NCBI GenBank assembly: GCA_031285965.1
Contig: JAITVD010000079.1
Coordinates: forward strand, 1 to 33,860
DNA length: 33,860 nucleotides
Reading direction: 5' to 3'
DNA from: Azoarcus sp.
Lineage (GTDB): Bacteria > Pseudomonadota > Gammaproteobacteria > Burkholderiales > Rhodocyclaceae
Shown: positions 15,613 through 23,390 of the stretch, one piece after another
Position numbering within the stretch: the stretch's first letter is position 1
Layout of the letters: every line of letters starts with the position of its first letter
The notes under the pieces: generated by a model
Databases searched by the model: none
Seen by the model: the letters and a program-made list of their open reading frames with translations, nothing else
What the model was told of the DNA's origin: nothing
Position numbers and translations under genes: made by a program

Positions 15613-16704
15613 TCAGCCTGAAATGCCGCCCAAAAATGGCGGCGGCGCGGTTTTTTCCGAGCCGCTTTCCGGCGCGGGGCAGCGTTCAATGATGACAGCG
15701 GCCATGCTGCCGCCGAAGCCCGCAAAGCTGAACAGCAATCGCTGCGGTGAACATGCGCCGGATTGGTCGGACTGCGCCAGCAGGGCGGTGATTTCGGCGG
15801 GGCCGCTGGCACCCAGCGTATGCCCGATTTGGTGTTTGATGGGGCGTTCTAGCGGTCTGTTCGTGCCGAAAACGATGTTGAGCGCGGCGTTCTCGGCATC
15901 GTCGATGCCTGCCAAGCCGCCGCGATGCGGCTTGATGAAATCAATCTGGCTCGCGGCGAGTTTGGCATCATCCAGCGCGGCGGCGATGTTGGCGGCAATG
16001 GGGTGTCCGTCGGGGGCGGGCAGGGTGGGCGAATGGCCGTCGATGCCCATCCGGCAAGCGGCAATTCGCCAGCCTGATCCGGGGCGGGTTGTGAGAAGCA
16101 TTCCGGCGGCGGCTTCGCCGAGAATCAGCCCGTTGGCTTTCGGCGTTCGGGCGAGCAGTCCGAGGCTGGAAAAACCGGCAAGCGCCGTGGTGCTGGCAAA
16201 GTCAGCGCCAAGTACGATGGCTTCGTTGATTTCGCCTTGCGCAATGAGCGTAAAAGCGGCTTCCAGCGCGGCCAAGCCGGATGTGCAGGCGGTGGAAAAC
16301 ATCCACGGCGCGGCATCGCAGCCAAAGGCGAGCCGAATTTCCTGATTGAGAACGACGGTGTCATCAGCGGAAATGTCTGTGCTGCCCGCAATCCGCGCCG
16401 CCGCTTCGATTGCGCCGGTTCCGTTTGCGGAGGAGCCAACAAAAAGCGGCAGATGCCCTAATGCGGACGGCGGTTTTCCGTCGGCAAGCTCGGTTGCGAG
16501 CAAGTTCAGCGCACGGCGGGCGCGGACCGTCCAGTTTTCTTCCGCGAAGGGCAGGGCGAACCAAGGCCATGTTTCGCCGTGCAGCGTGTGTTCAGAGAGG
16601 TTTCTTCTGCCTGCGCGAAGCGTTCTGGCGGCTTCGGTGGCGCAGAGGCCGAGCGCCGACACATGGGCGATGCGGCGGATATAGACGGGGCGGGCGGCGC
16701 TCAT
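15613..16704 (-). CDS. Beta-ketoacyl-ACP synthase (KAS I/II type)
   Basis: A 363-residue condensing enzyme with the thiolase-like fold. The nucleophile is in FSTACTSGLAALEAA (Cys140). The two histidines are in IKPHRGGLAG (His260, replacing the usual AHGTGT context) and KHQIGHTLGASGPAE (His295). The Cys-His-His set indicates decarboxylative condensation of an ACP-bound extender onto an acyl chain. The altered surroundings of the first histidine and the GEAAAG in place of GEGAG mark it as a specialised synthase, not housekeeping FabF. Its ATG overlaps the ACP stop (ATGA), so the ACP is probably its dedicated carrier. At 363 residues it is shorter than FabF (about 410), mainly in the N-terminal region. 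Confidence 0.85.
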   Translation of the reverse strand: MSAARPVYIRRIAHVSALGLCATEAARTLRAGRRNLSEHTLHGETWPWFALPFAEENWTVRARRALNLLATELADGKPPSALGHLPLFVGSSANGTGAIEAAARIAGSTDISADDTVVLNQEIRLAFGCDAAPWMFSTACTSGLAALEAAFTLIAQGEINEAIVLGADFASTTALAGFSSLGLLARTPKANGLILGEAAAGMLLTTRPGSGWRIAACRMGIDGHSPTLPAPDGHPIAANIAAALDDAKLAASQIDFIKPHRGGLAGIDDAENAALNIVFGTNRPLERPIKHQIGHTLGASGPAEITALLAQSDQSGACSPQRLLFSFAGFGGSMAAVIIERCPAPESGSEKTAPPPFLGGISG

Positions 16705-16964
16705 TCAGCCGCTTTCCGCGCTGCCAGCCAAGCCGCGAGGCAGGCGACATTGGCGAAAATTTGGCGGGTTTCCTTGCTGTCCGTGACACGGACGCCAAAT
16801 TTTTTCTGCAAGGCCATCGAAAGCTGCAAGGCATCGAGCGAATCGAGGGCAAGCGGCGCTTCCGCGCCGAACAGCGGCTCATCGTCGGCAATGGAGGCCG
16901 GGTCGCGGTCTTTGTCGCAGGCTTGGACAATCAAGGTTTTGAGGGCATCTTTCAGGTCGTTCAT
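16701..16964 (-). CDS. Acyl carrier protein
   Basis: An 87-residue carrier protein. The phosphopantetheine attachment serine is Ser42 in APLALDSLDALQLSMALQ, close to the canonical DSLD/DSLE motif. The helices before (LKDALKTLIVQA) and after (CLAAWLAARKAA) fit the four-helix fold. The ATG at 16964 overlaps the permease stop and the TGA overlaps the ketosynthase start. It differs from housekeeping AcpP, which carries DSLDTVELVMALEEEF, and is likely devoted to this operon, carrying the acyl group that the ketosynthase extends and the BtrH-like enzyme may transfer. It needs a 4'-phosphopantetheinyl transferase encoded elsewhere. Confidence 0.88.
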   Translation of the reverse strand: MNDLKDALKTLIVQACDKDRDPASIADDEPLFGAEAPLALDSLDALQLSMALQKKFGVRVTDSKETRQIFANVACLAAWLAARKAAE

Positions 16965-18172
16965 GTCGGGCGGGCGCGGCAATTGAGAAAAACGGCGGCG
17001 GCTAGCGCCGCCAAGCCAAAGCAGGACAGCGCGAAGAAGCTGGGCAGGATGTCGGCAACGCCGCCTTGGCGCAGCATGGCTTGATGAAAGCCTTCAAGCG
17101 CCCAGTCCATTGGCGAGAGGCGCGTCCACTGCTGCATCGCGCCAGGCATGATGAAGCGGGGAACCATGATGCCGCCGATAGCGCCCATCAAGATGTTGCC
17201 GATGCCGCCCAGAATGGTGGCTTGCTCGCTGCTGCGTGCCAAGGAGGCGATGAGCAGCGCCCAGGCGGTTGCCGCGATGCTGACGGCAAGGCTCATCAGC
17301 AGCAGCGCGGCGATGCCTTGCGTTGTGGCGGGCAGGGCGAACGCCTCGCCGCCGCACAGCGGCACAAGCCAGCGGCCAACCGCGACCATGAGCACCGCCT
17401 GCATTTGGTTGATGAACAGATAAGGCGCGAATTTGCCCGCCAGCATCAAGCCGAAGGAGACGCGCTGGGCGCGGAGGCGCTGCAAAGTGCCGCGCTGCCG
17501 TTCGCCAATAAAGACCGCCGAAATCGGGATGACGACGAAAAACATCGAAAAAATAAGCCAAGCCGGAACGTTCTGCTGTACGGAAGAGGGCAGCGGGGCG
17601 CTTCCGTTGCCGTCGCGCCCAACCGTTTCGGCAATGATGGACGGCGGGCCGACGCGCTCCGTGGCGTGGCGAAGCTGCGGCAGCATCATGCTTTGCCCAA
17701 GGCGTTCGAGGACATGCGCAAGCCATGTCCTGATGACGGCTGTTTCGACGATTTGGCGGAATCCGCCGCGCATCGCGGCAGGCACGGCGGGGTCGGACAA
17801 GATGCGGATTTCCGGCGTTTGGTTCGCGCCGACCTGCTGGGCAAATCCCTGCGGAATGATGACCGCAAAAGCAATCTCCCTGTCCCGCACTTGACGGCGG
17901 ATTTCCGCTTCGCCAGAGGGGGAAGGCGTTTTGCGGAGAGCCTCGGTGTCGCCCATCTGCGCGTCGAGCGCGCGGGAAATCGGCGTTGCGTCAATATCCA
18001 GCACGGCATAGGCAAGGGAGGCTTCCCGCTGGCCGGAAAGCGAATCCGCGAGCGCCAGCGACATGACCAGAATGAAAACCGCAGGCATGGCAAAAAGCGC
18101 GGCCAGCGCGTGCCAGTCGCGCACAAGCGCCAAGCATTCTTTTTTCCAGAGTGCCGCCAACGGAATGAGCAA
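16961..18172 (-). CDS. ABC-2 type transporter permease
   Basis: A 403-residue ABC-2 permease: an N-terminal membrane helix (ALAALFAMPAVFILVMSLAL), a large extracytoplasmic domain of about 180 residues, and five C-terminal helices beginning with VPAWLIFSMFFVVIPISAVF. The connecting ERQRGTLQRLRAQRVS is the typical ABC-2 coupling region, as in YhhJ/DrrB-like exporters. The start is a TTG at 18172, chosen because AAGGAG stands seven bases upstream and no in-frame ATG is near. It follows the ATPase gene by 23 bp and overlaps the ACP gene by 4 bp. It should form the membrane part of an exporter for the operon's product, or for a lipid precursor of it. Confidence 0.9.
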   Translation of the reverse strand: MLIPLAALWKKECLALVRDWHALAALFAMPAVFILVMSLALADSLSGQREASLAYAVLDIDATPISRALDAQMGDTEALRKTPSPSGEAEIRRQVRDREIAFAVIIPQGFAQQVGANQTPEIRILSDPAVPAAMRGGFRQIVETAVIRTWLAHVLERLGQSMMLPQLRHATERVGPPSIIAETVGRDGNGSAPLPSSVQQNVPAWLIFSMFFVVIPISAVFIGERQRGTLQRLRAQRVSFGLMLAGKFAPYLFINQMQAVLMVAVGRWLVPLCGGEAFALPATTQGIAALLLMSLAVSIAATAWALLIASLARSSEQATILGGIGNILMGAIGGIMVPRFIMPGAMQQWTRLSPMDWALEGFHQAMLRQGGVADILPSFFALSCFGLAALAAAVFLNCRARPT

Positions 18173-18195
18173 ATGAATTCTCCTTTGCGGCGAAT

Positions 18196-18921
18196 TTATT
18201 CCCGGAGCGAATGCCCGGTGATTTCCATGAACACTTGTTCGAGCGTCCTGCCTTGCTTCACCTCCCCCGTTGGCCCCGCCCGCAGCACTTTTCCGCTGTC
18301 GAGAATCGAGACCTCTTGGCAGACGGCATCCACTTCCTCCATATAGTGGCTGCTATAGACCACGGTGCGCCCGTTTGCGGCGAAGCGGCGCACGGCTTCG
18401 AGCAAAAATTGGCGCGAGGCCGGATCGACGCCCACGGTCGGCTCATCGAGCAACAAGATTTCCGGTGCGCCGACAAGGCCGATGGCCAGATTCAGGCGTC
18501 GCCGCAGCCCGCCGGAAAGCTCTTCCGCCCGCTGTTTGGCAACAGCCTCAAGACGGGCAAAGGCCAGCGCCTCGTCGCACAGGCGCGTCCGCTGCGGGCG
18601 GGGAATACCTTGCACACCGGAGAAAAACGCAAGGTTTTCGGCGACCGTCAGCATCGGGTAGAAAGCGTAATCCTGCGGAACCAGCGCGATGGCGCGGGGA
18701 TGCGTCGCACGCCAAGCATCGAGCGGCTCGCCGACAATGGAAATTTGCCCTGCGGGGTGCGGGAGCAGTCCCGCCAGCAAGGAAATCAGCGTGGTTTTAC
18801 CCGCGCCGTTTGGGCCGAGCAAGCCGTGGACAGCGCCACGCGCAATGTTGAGCGAGATGCCGTCGAGCGCCAAGGGGGCGTTTGGGCGATAGCGGTAGCT
18901 GAGGGAGCCGATGCGAATCAT
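18196..18921 (-). CDS. ABC transporter ATP-binding protein
   Basis: A 241-residue nucleotide-binding subunit with all signature motifs in order: Walker A GPNGAGKT (residues 36-43), Q-loop VPQDYAFYP (about 81-89), signature LSGGLRRRL (135-143) and Walker B ILLLDEPTVGVDP (155-167), followed by the switch histidine in VVYSSHYMEEV. It resembles the DrrA/CcmA group that pairs with ABC-2 permeases, and the permease gene follows. The ATG overlaps the stop of the BtrH-like gene (ATGA), which ties the exporter to the biosynthetic genes. Confidence 0.93.
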   Translation of the reverse strand: MIRIGSLSYRYRPNAPLALDGISLNIARGAVHGLLGPNGAGKTTLISLLAGLLPHPAGQISIVGEPLDAWRATHPRAIALVPQDYAFYPMLTVAENLAFFSGVQGIPRPQRTRLCDEALAFARLEAVAKQRAEELSGGLRRRLNLAIGLVGAPEILLLDEPTVGVDPASRQFLLEAVRRFAANGRTVVYSSHYMEEVDAVCQEVSILDSGKVLRAGPTGEVKQGRTLEQVFMEITGHSLRE

Positions 18922-19925
18922 GAGCGGCGCAATGCTTTCTGGAGCGCGGCGAAAAATGTTTTTTCACGCGCCGCTTGCGTATGCAGCAGCGCCGCGAGAC
19001 GGCGGGTATCCAGCGGGTCACGGTCGCGGATCATGCGGGCGGCGGCCAGCGCGAATTCGCGCCAGAAGTCGCCGATGCCGACAAGCTGCTCGGCCAGTTC
19101 TGCTAGCGCCGGATGGCGGATGCGCACGGCGGCCTCTTCGAGAAAAGCGGCGTACATGAAGCGGAACCCGCCGCCGCCCGTCCCGATTTCTTCCTGCATC
19201 CGTACCAGATGCCCGACGTAGAGCTTGGCGGCCTGCGGGTCGGCGGTGGGCAGTCGCTCGAATGCGCGGGCAACCCGGATGATGCCTTTTGTGCCGATGA
19301 AAGGCAGCGGCGCGTGGAGCATGACCCGCGCGGTTTTTTTGATGGCGGCGGGAATGGCGCGTTCCCAATCCGGCTCCTGCGGGGCGCTTTTCGGGTAATA
19401 CAGCAGCCCTTTGGGCGCGAGCAGGCCACGCGCGAAACGCGCGCGGGCCAGGTCGGCGGGGGCGCAGCGCACGGGCGCTTCCAGCACGGGGTCGGAGAGC
19501 AGGTAATCCCCGGACGATTCGTCGCGCCCATAGGCAAGCAGGTTATGGGCGTTGAAATGAAAGCGGAAATCCGGCGGCATGAACGGCAGCCAGAAAACCG
19601 AAACCTGCAAGCCGACGACATGCCCGTCGGCAAGCAGCTTGTCGAGCTTTGCCGCGCCCGCTTCAGGGCTGCGGAATTTCTCGGAAACCATTGAAAAGCG
19701 CAGCGGTTTCTGTAGACCGCGAATGATTGCGCCGGGCGGCATCCGGTAAGAGACCAGCGGCATTCCCGAGAGTTTGATGAAAGGCAGAAAAGCGAACGCC
19801 AGCGCCGAGGACAGGCCGAACGCCATCGGCTCGGAAAGCGGCATGCCGTGATGGCGAGCGATGGCGCTCATGACGCCGCTTTCGCAGTGGGACGCTTGCT
19901 GGTGGTCGAAGCTGGAGGCCGTCAT
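18918..19925 (-). CDS. BtrH-like acyltransferase (BtrH N-terminal domain plus DUF4872)
   Basis: A 335-residue protein. The N-terminus has the BtrH pattern: HQQASHCESGVMSAIARHHG (His13, Cys14 as the likely nucleophile region), then LSEPMAFGLSSALAF. The middle segment FHFNAHNLLAYGRDESSGDYLLSDP contains the conserved histidine and aspartate of this papain-like fold. The C-terminal about 150 residues correspond to DUF4872. In butirosin synthesis BtrH moves an acyl group from an ACP onto an amine of the antibiotic, so an ACP-to-acceptor acyl transfer is the obvious hypothesis here, with the operon's ACP as donor. The acceptor is unknown. It begins 1 bp after the stop of the 131-residue protein gene and overlaps the ABC ATPase. 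Confidence 0.8.
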   Translation of the reverse strand: MTASSFDHQQASHCESGVMSAIARHHGMPLSEPMAFGLSSALAFAFLPFIKLSGMPLVSYRMPPGAIIRGLQKPLRFSMVSEKFRSPEAGAAKLDKLLADGHVVGLQVSVFWLPFMPPDFRFHFNAHNLLAYGRDESSGDYLLSDPVLEAPVRCAPADLARARFARGLLAPKGLLYYPKSAPQEPDWERAIPAAIKKTARVMLHAPLPFIGTKGIIRVARAFERLPTADPQAAKLYVGHLVRMQEEIGTGGGGFRFMYAAFLEEAAVRIRHPALAELAEQLVGIGDFWREFALAAARMIRDRDPLDTRRLAALLHTQAAREKTFFAALQKALRRS

Positions 19926-19926
19926 T

Positions 19927-20322
19927 TCAGTCGATTGCGCCCAATTGGCCGGGGTGGATGCCCAAGGCTTGCGCGTACCGCTCGCGCAAGCCTTCTGAAA
20001 GACGGGCGAATACGGCTGGGCGGAAATGGCGGCGCACCTGCCAGCGCCACAGCCCGGTTGCTTGCGCGAGCAGGGCAATATCCATGCGGGCGCGGTACAT
20101 GTGGGCTTCGAGCGGGGCGCTTTGTCCGGCGCGTGCGCGTTCCTGCGCGGCAGCGGCCAGCGCGTCGAACATCTGCACGGCTTGGCGGGTGACGGTTTCC
20201 TCGGCTTCCCATCCGCATGTCTGCACGAGGGCGAGTTGCCCATTGCGTGTACGCGCATACACGGCCTTGAGATGCCCGCCGTAAGTGGCGCTGTTTTCCT
20301 GTGGAACGTCGGCGGCGTTCAT
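19927..20322 (-). CDS. Unrecognised 131-residue protein of the biosynthetic operon
   Basis: A soluble 131-residue protein with no signal peptide or membrane segment and no family I recognise. The first part may be a small beta unit (GGHLKAVYARTRNGQLALVQT), followed by a tryptophan (CGWEAEE) and mostly helical sequence (VQMFDALAAAAQERAR, HMYRARMDIALLAQATGLW), then a basic stretch RWQVRRHFRPAVFARL. RWQVRRHFRPAVFARL could be part of a helix-turn-helix, but that is weak. It starts 2 bp after the DarB-like gene and stops 1 bp before the BtrH-like gene, so it is almost certainly co-expressed and could be an accessory or docking factor. No catalytic motif is apparent. Confidence 0.7.
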   Translation of the reverse strand: MNAADVPQENSATYGGHLKAVYARTRNGQLALVQTCGWEAEETVTRQAVQMFDALAAAAQERARAGQSAPLEAHMYRARMDIALLAQATGLWRWQVRRHFRPAVFARLSEGLRERYAQALGIHPGQLGAID

Positions 20323-20324
20323 TT

Positions 20325-21473
20325 TTACACCACCGTAAGGTGCATGAACCCGCTTGAAAAACGCCCGCTCTCCGGCACGAAGCAAAGCAGCCGATCGCCT
20401 GGCGCAAGCCGATTGCTGCGTCGCAGTTCGTCGAGCATGATGTAGATGGACGCGGAACCCGTGTTGCCCTTTGTTTCTAGGTTCGTAAACCAGCGCGTGA
20501 ACGGAATCGGCAGCCCGATTCGCGCCAGCGTGTCGTGGATGGGCTGGCGAAAGTAGTGCGACGACATATGCGGCAAAAACCAGTCGATTGCGTCGCTCTT
20601 GAGGTTGCGGCGAGCCATGAGCGCCAAGAGGGGCGTTTCCAGAGTTGCTTCAAGGATGTGGCGATCCAGCAGTTTGACATCCTGTTTTACCGCGAAAAGG
20701 GATTCTTCTGCCCACTGCTTTGGCGGGAACCGCGCCCAGCCGAGCAACGTGCCGTCGGGGTCGCGCTCGCCGCCCGCGTACATGCACACGGGCAAGCGAT
20801 GCGCGGCGGAGGAGAGTTCAATCCAGTCGATGCGAAGGCTGATCGCATCCGTGCGCGGTCGCGGTTCGACAAGAAAAGCGCCCGCGCCGTCGGAAAGCAT
20901 CCAGCGCAGGAAATCCTTTTCAAACGCGATAGCGGGATGTTTGGAGAGCGCCGCCGTGCGGGCGGCGCTTTCCGCTGAGAAATGCTCTGCCCGCATGATG
21001 ACGGACGGCAGTTCGGAACCCGTTGCCACGGCGTTTTTCGCTTCGCCGCTTTTGACCGCGAGCCAAGCGTATTTGAGGGCGGTCAGCCCCGACAGGCAAA
21101 TGCCAGCGGTCGAGACAACCTCACAGGCGGGATTGCCCAGCTCGCCATGCACCATGACACCGTGATTGGGCATGATTTGGTCGGGGATGGAGGTTCCGGT
21201 GACGAGGCATCGCAGGTCATTGAGCGGAAAACCGATTTCTTCCGAGAGCGCCAAAATGGCTTCGGCGGTGAGGCGGGCATTGGTATGCGTGGGGCATCCG
21301 GTTGCGGGGTCAATGGCGTAATGGCGGCTTTTGATGCCGTTCTGGCGCAAGACGATGGCCCGCGCGCGCGAGGGCTTGCCGCCGATTTGCCCCAAAACGG
21401 CCTCAATGGAAGCGTTATCGACTGGCGCGTTGGGCAGGGCGACCGCTGTGGCCGTGATGAAGGCTTCACTCAT
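20325..21473 (-). CDS. KAS III-type ketosynthase, DarB-like
   Basis: A 382-residue condensing enzyme of the FabH/KAS III superfamily. The catalytic triad is visible: Cys126 in STAGICLSGLTALKYA, His302 in FLPHMSSHYF and Asn337 in KGNTGSASIYIML. Length and motif spacing fit the DarB group that joins two beta-ketoacyl chains to a dialkylresorcinol or cyclohexanedione precursor, and its neighbour is a DarA-like gene as in dar operons. A different priming or condensation reaction is possible, since KAS III enzymes diverge widely in substrate. The ATG overlaps the DarA-like stop (ATGA). Confidence 0.82.
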   Translation of the reverse strand: MSEAFITATAVALPNAPVDNASIEAVLGQIGGKPSRARAIVLRQNGIKSRHYAIDPATGCPTHTNARLTAEAILALSEEIGFPLNDLRCLVTGTSIPDQIMPNHGVMVHGELGNPACEVVSTAGICLSGLTALKYAWLAVKSGEAKNAVATGSELPSVIMRAEHFSAESAARTAALSKHPAIAFEKDFLRWMLSDGAGAFLVEPRPRTDAISLRIDWIELSSAAHRLPVCMYAGGERDPDGTLLGWARFPPKQWAEESLFAVKQDVKLLDRHILEATLETPLLALMARRNLKSDAIDWFLPHMSSHYFRQPIHDTLARIGLPIPFTRWFTNLETKGNTGSASIYIMLDELRRSNRLAPGDRLLCFVPESGRFSSGFMHLTVV

Positions 21474-22405
21474 GGGTTCATGCGCGAGCCATCCGCGCCA
21501 GACGGTTGTTCATAGCGGCGGACAGCCTCGGCGAGGCGGCAGGCAAACAGCTTTGCGGCGAGGCGCTGCAAAACGAAGAGCAGGGGAACGACGGTCACAA
21601 TGATGGCGACAAGATAGAGCGCGAACAGCGCGAGCGCGGGAATCCGCCGCCGCTGTCCGGCGTGGCCGCAGACGCGGATAAGTTTTGACCACACGCGGAA
21701 AGATCGCTGCCCGGCGCGTTCGGACATGAGCAGATAAGGCACGACACTGACCGCCCGCAGGCCGCCCAGCATGGGCTGCCCACTTTTTTCCGCGTCGCGG
21801 GCCAGTGCCGTGGCGAGCGCCTTGCCAAACCTTTCCGCGCCTGCCGTTTGCTGGGGCGTAAGGCCGGCGGGCGGCATGCCCAGAAAGCGGTCGCGCCGTC
21901 CGGTCAGCATCCAGCGCGGCGTTGTGACGAAAGTGAGCAGCGGCGGGGATTCGTCGGTCAGCGCCGCATGGTCGACGAGCCGTCCTCCGGTTTCCGCGAC
22001 CAGCGCCCGGAATGTGTCTAACGCGGACAGCCACATGTTGCGGCAGGCCACGAGACTCACCACCGGCTTGCCCGCCAACAGGCGACGGGCTTGGCTGCTT
22101 TGCAGAAAGGCGGTCATGGGCTGCGAGGGGGAGAGATACCAGACCGTCCAGGCGAGGATGACCAAGTCAAAGTCGGCGGCATCCGGTACGCCGAGGGGTT
22201 TGTTGGGGCGCGGGTCAAGGCAGACCGATTCCGGGAATGCGTCCAGAAAGGCGAAAAACGGCCAAGGGAAGGGAAACGCGGGTTCTGGGCGCAGCACTTC
22301 ATGATGGACGCGGACGTTCTCTGTTGCGAGCGGTCGCGCCAAAGCGGCAACAACGTCGGAAAGTTGGCCGCTCTGGGAGTAGGAGACGACGAGAACGTTT
22401 TTCAT
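21470..22405 (-). CDS. Flavodoxin-fold protein, DarA-like ('dialkylresorcinol condensing enzyme' family)
   Basis: A 311-residue protein whose N-terminus MKNVLVVSYSQSGQLSDVV is a flavodoxin-type FMN phosphate-binding loop (SYSQSGQL). The second part of the fold is seen in DFDLVILAWTVWYLSPSQPM and KPVVSLVACRNMW. The C-terminal about 60 residues contain a hydrophobic helix (ALFALYLVAIIVTVVPLLFVL) that probably holds it at the membrane. Proteins like this, next to a KAS III gene, are annotated as DarA-like in other genomes; DarA is thought to aromatise the DarB product. The ATG at 22405 is 25 bp after the secF stop, so this is the first gene of the nine-gene operon. The DarA link rests on family memory and gene pairing. 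Confidence 0.72.
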   Translation of the reverse strand: MKNVLVVSYSQSGQLSDVVAALARPLATENVRVHHEVLRPEPAFPFPWPFFAFLDAFPESVCLDPRPNKPLGVPDAADFDLVILAWTVWYLSPSQPMTAFLQSSQARRLLAGKPVVSLVACRNMWLSALDTFRALVAETGGRLVDHAALTDESPPLLTFVTTPRWMLTGRRDRFLGMPPAGLTPQQTAGAERFGKALATALARDAEKSGQPMLGGLRAVSVVPYLLMSERAGQRSFRVWSKLIRVCGHAGQRRRIPALALFALYLVAIIVTVVPLLFVLQRLAAKLFACRLAEAVRRYEQPSGADGSRMNP

Positions 22406-22430
22406 GGACTGCGGCGCTCTCGGGCGCGAA

Positions 22431-23363
22431 TCACACAACCGCTTCTTGTTTCTGCGCTTTTGCTTTGGCGAACTGTTCGCGTGACACGCCGAGCCACATG
22501 ACGATGGGGCTGGCGACGAGCACCGAGGAGTAGATGCCGAAACAGATGCCGATAGTGAGCGCGAGCGAGAAGTAAAAGAGGGTTTCGCCGCCGAACAGCA
22601 GCATGGAGAGCACCATGACCTGCGTGGAACCATGCGTGATGACCGTGCGGGAAATGGTGCTGGTAATCGCGTGGTCGAGGACTTCGGGCGTTTTCATGTC
22701 GCGCCGCTTGCGAAAGGTTTCGCGCACGCGGTCGAACACGACGACCGACTCATTGACCGAATAGCCGAGCACGGCCAGCACCGCTGCCAGCACGGGCAGC
22801 GAGAACTCCCATTGGAAGCAGGCGAAAAAGCCCAAGATAATGACAACGTCGTGCAGGTTGGCGATGATGGCCGAAACGGCGAATCGCCATTCAAAGCGCA
22901 ACGCCAGATAGGCCACGATGCCGACGATGACCAGCAGCAAAGCCATCGCGCCGTCGCTGGCAAGTTCCTTGCCGACCTGCGGGCCAACGAACTCGACCCG
23001 TTTCACAGTGGCTTCCGGGCCTCCTGCCTTTCTGAGCGTTTCCCTGACTTTATCGCCGACTTTGGAGGTTTCCGCGCCGTCGCGGTTGGGCAGACGAATC
23101 AGGACTTCGCGGGCGCTGCCGAAGTTCTGCACTTGCGCGTCGGGGTAGCCGTCGCTGACGAGCGCCTGACGCAAGGGTTCGAGCGGGGCGGTTTCGGCAT
23201 AGCTGACTTCGACCAGTGTGCCACCGGTGAATTCAACCGACAGGTTTAGCCCGCGAAAACTGAGAAAGAGCACGGCCACGACGAAAGTCAGCAACGAAAT
23301 GACGTTGAAGATCGGCGCGTAGCGCATGAAGGGGATGTCTTTCTTGATGCGGAAAAATTCCAT
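22431..23363 (-). CDS. secF: Protein translocase subunit SecF
   Basis: A 310-residue inner-membrane protein of the SecDF complex, an RND-like proton-driven motor that pulls preproteins out of SecYEG on the periplasmic side. Typical segments are the start MEFFRIKKDIPFMRYAPIFN, the first periplasmic loop beginning LSVEFTGGTLVEVSY, and the conserved TM regions GYSVNESVVVFDRVRE and TRTVITHGSTQVMVLSMLLFGG-type sequence near residues 230-255. Length is normal. It follows secD by 27 bp. The darA-like gene starts 25 bp downstream with no visible terminator between them. Confidence 0.96.
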   Translation of the reverse strand: MEFFRIKKDIPFMRYAPIFNVISLLTFVVAVLFLSFRGLNLSVEFTGGTLVEVSYAETAPLEPLRQALVSDGYPDAQVQNFGSAREVLIRLPNRDGAETSKVGDKVRETLRKAGGPEATVKRVEFVGPQVGKELASDGAMALLLVIVGIVAYLALRFEWRFAVSAIIANLHDVVIILGFFACFQWEFSLPVLAAVLAVLGYSVNESVVVFDRVRETFRKRRDMKTPEVLDHAITSTISRTVITHGSTQVMVLSMLLFGGETLFYFSLALTIGICFGIYSSVLVASPIVMWLGVSREQFAKAKAQKQEAVV

Positions 23364-23390
23364 GATGAGGTGTTTCCTGTTCTGGCCGGG

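Noticed and set aside
17066-18346. Long open frame on the plus strand opposite the ABC permease and ATPase
   Set aside because: Charged, repetitive composition typical of antisense frames in GC-rich DNA; the minus-strand genes carry full ABC motifs.
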